A stretch of 64,000 nt of DNA, from the NCBI RefSeq assembly GCF_001269985.1, contig NZ_BBZB01000001.1, positions 2,170,001 through 2,234,000 on the forward strand, given 5' to 3'. Below, piece after piece: positions 63,473 through 64,000 of this stretch (positions within the stretch are counted from its first letter, which is position 1; every line of letters begins with the position of its first letter). Source of the stretch: Pseudoalteromonas sp. '520P1 No. 423' (GTDB lineage: Bacteria > Pseudomonadota > Gammaproteobacteria > Enterobacterales > Alteromonadaceae). The notes beneath the pieces were generated by a model, which was not told the DNA's origin, ran no database searches, and saw nothing but the letters and a program-made list of their open reading frames with translations. The position numbers and the translations under genes are program-made.

Positions 63473-64000
63473 TTATTTGCCTTTAATCACAGTATGCAAG
63501 AAATTTTCACATTGCTCAAAGTTAAGTGTGCTTATTTTTACTTTATTGAAGGTGGTAATAGGTAATATCTCTAAAATCCGGGCACAAACCCATACTTTAT
63601 CTTCAAACTTTGTTTCAGAATAAAGAGTGTTTAATTGCTTTGAATTATTAAATGCTTGATTTAGAAACTGGGTTATTTCGTCATCTTTGTGAAGCGGATC
63701 GTACTTTGTATCGTTAGCCCAATGATTTATTGGTTGTGTATCTGCTTTTAATAATCCATCAGATTCTAGATACATGTTAGATAATTTAACAAAACCTTTA
63801 GCTTGTACATCTATAGATAACAGACCATCCTTGAGTGTATCAAAATTCACTATCTCTACAATCATCCCTACATCAGCGCTGTTAAAAGTAGTTTCCTCAT
63901 TGTACATACTCAAAACGAAACCATTTGAAGAAAAAGACTCTTTGACCAACCGAATGTATTTGGGCTCAAAAATACGCAACTTTAATTTACCACCAGGTAA
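63473..64000 (-). CDS. Lon N-terminal-domain-like protein, cut by the right edge
   Basis: The frame runs to the window edge as LPGGKLKLRIFEPKYIRLVKE.., the opening pattern of LON substrate-binding (PUA-like) proteins such as YcaC/Lon N-domain stand-alone forms. It continues with ..MIVEIVNFDTLKDGLLSIDVQAKGFVKL.. and a helical C-terminus ending in HTVIKGK. The visible part is 176 codons; probably about 10-15 N-terminal residues lie outside. It has no AAA+ or protease domain. It precedes the sigma gene on the same strand with 79 bases between, and those bases hold the ECF promoter candidate. It is therefore probably a separate transcript. Function unknown. Confidence 0.8.
   Translation of the reverse strand, partial: LPGGKLKLRIFEPKYIRLVKESFSSNGFVLSMYNEETTFNSADVGMIVEIVNFDTLKDGLLSIDVQAKGFVKLSNMYLESDGLLKADTQPINHWANDTKYDPLHKDDEITQFLNQAFNNSKQLNTLYSETKFEDKVWVCARILEILPITTFNKVKISTLNFEQCENFLHTVIKGK

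Overview
The window is chromosomal DNA from an AT-rich marine gammaproteobacterium. The gene content points to Alteromonadales (Alteromonadaceae, Colwelliaceae or Pseudoalteromonadaceae-like): long TonB-dependent receptors, a uvrY-uvrC-pgsA-tRNA block, FadE, an M2 peptidase lipoprotein, a CdgJ-type EAL/HDOD gene remnant and an ECF11/ChrR photo-oxidative operon. I cannot name the genus from sequence alone. I see no rRNA, CRISPR array, prophage or intact insertion sequence. The one mobile-like element is a MITE-like palindromic repeat near 5.5 kb.

Layout. 0-1.2 kb: the start of an unknown gene and a Sel1-repeat protein whose N-terminal half is a 15-bp minisatellite. 1.3-2.6 kb: a purine permease. 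2.8-5.3 kb: a small CDP-glycerol cluster (two glycerophosphotransferase-like genes around a TagD cytidylyltransferase). 5.4-17.3 kb: a maltodextrin utilisation locus with alpha-glucosidase, TonB-dependent receptor, flavin-dependent halogenase, EF-hand-like protein, lipoprotein alpha-amylase and sugar permease. Three copies of a TACGTA-centred operator-like palindrome tie three of its transcription units together. The receptor carries one in-frame TAA where the family has Glu. 17.4-19.7 kb: an ABC-2 exporter pair and a PH-domain protein. 19.8-21.7 kb: two paralogous outer-membrane barrels sharing a 5' leader. 21.8-31.3 kb: an Oar-like TonB receptor, M2 peptidase, FadE, a lipoprotein and CysK. 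31.5-36.5 kb: uvrY, uvrC, pgsA and an expanded array of 11 tRNAs (4 Gly-GCC, 5 Leu-UAA, 2 Cys-GCA). 36.7-41.3 kb: a YcxB-like protein, a NorR-type regulator without an adjacent target, and a BlaI/M56-TonB pair.

41.4-47.5 kb is a decay zone. It holds a beheaded solute-binding protein, a secreted protein with a frameshifted signal peptide, an arylamine N-acetyltransferase pseudogene and an EAL/HDOD pseudogene with an internal deletion. Among them are intact small genes, including an M14 peptidase, a small barrel and an Ig-like lipoprotein. 47.8-53.4 kb: Ndh, a dCache chemoreceptor, a DUF1707-type protein and a DEAD-box helicase.

53.7-63.5 kb is one long minus-strand operon led by an ECF sigma factor and its ChrR zinc anti-sigma factor. 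It continues with a DUF523/DUF1722 protein, photolyase, SnoaL-like protein, short-chain dehydrogenase, FAD oxidoreductase, DUF1365, cyclopropane-fatty-acid synthase and three small envelope genes. Families and order match the known singlet-oxygen (RpoE-ChrR) response, and a TGATC-N17-CGTAT promoter candidate lies just upstream. The right edge cuts a Lon N-domain-like gene.
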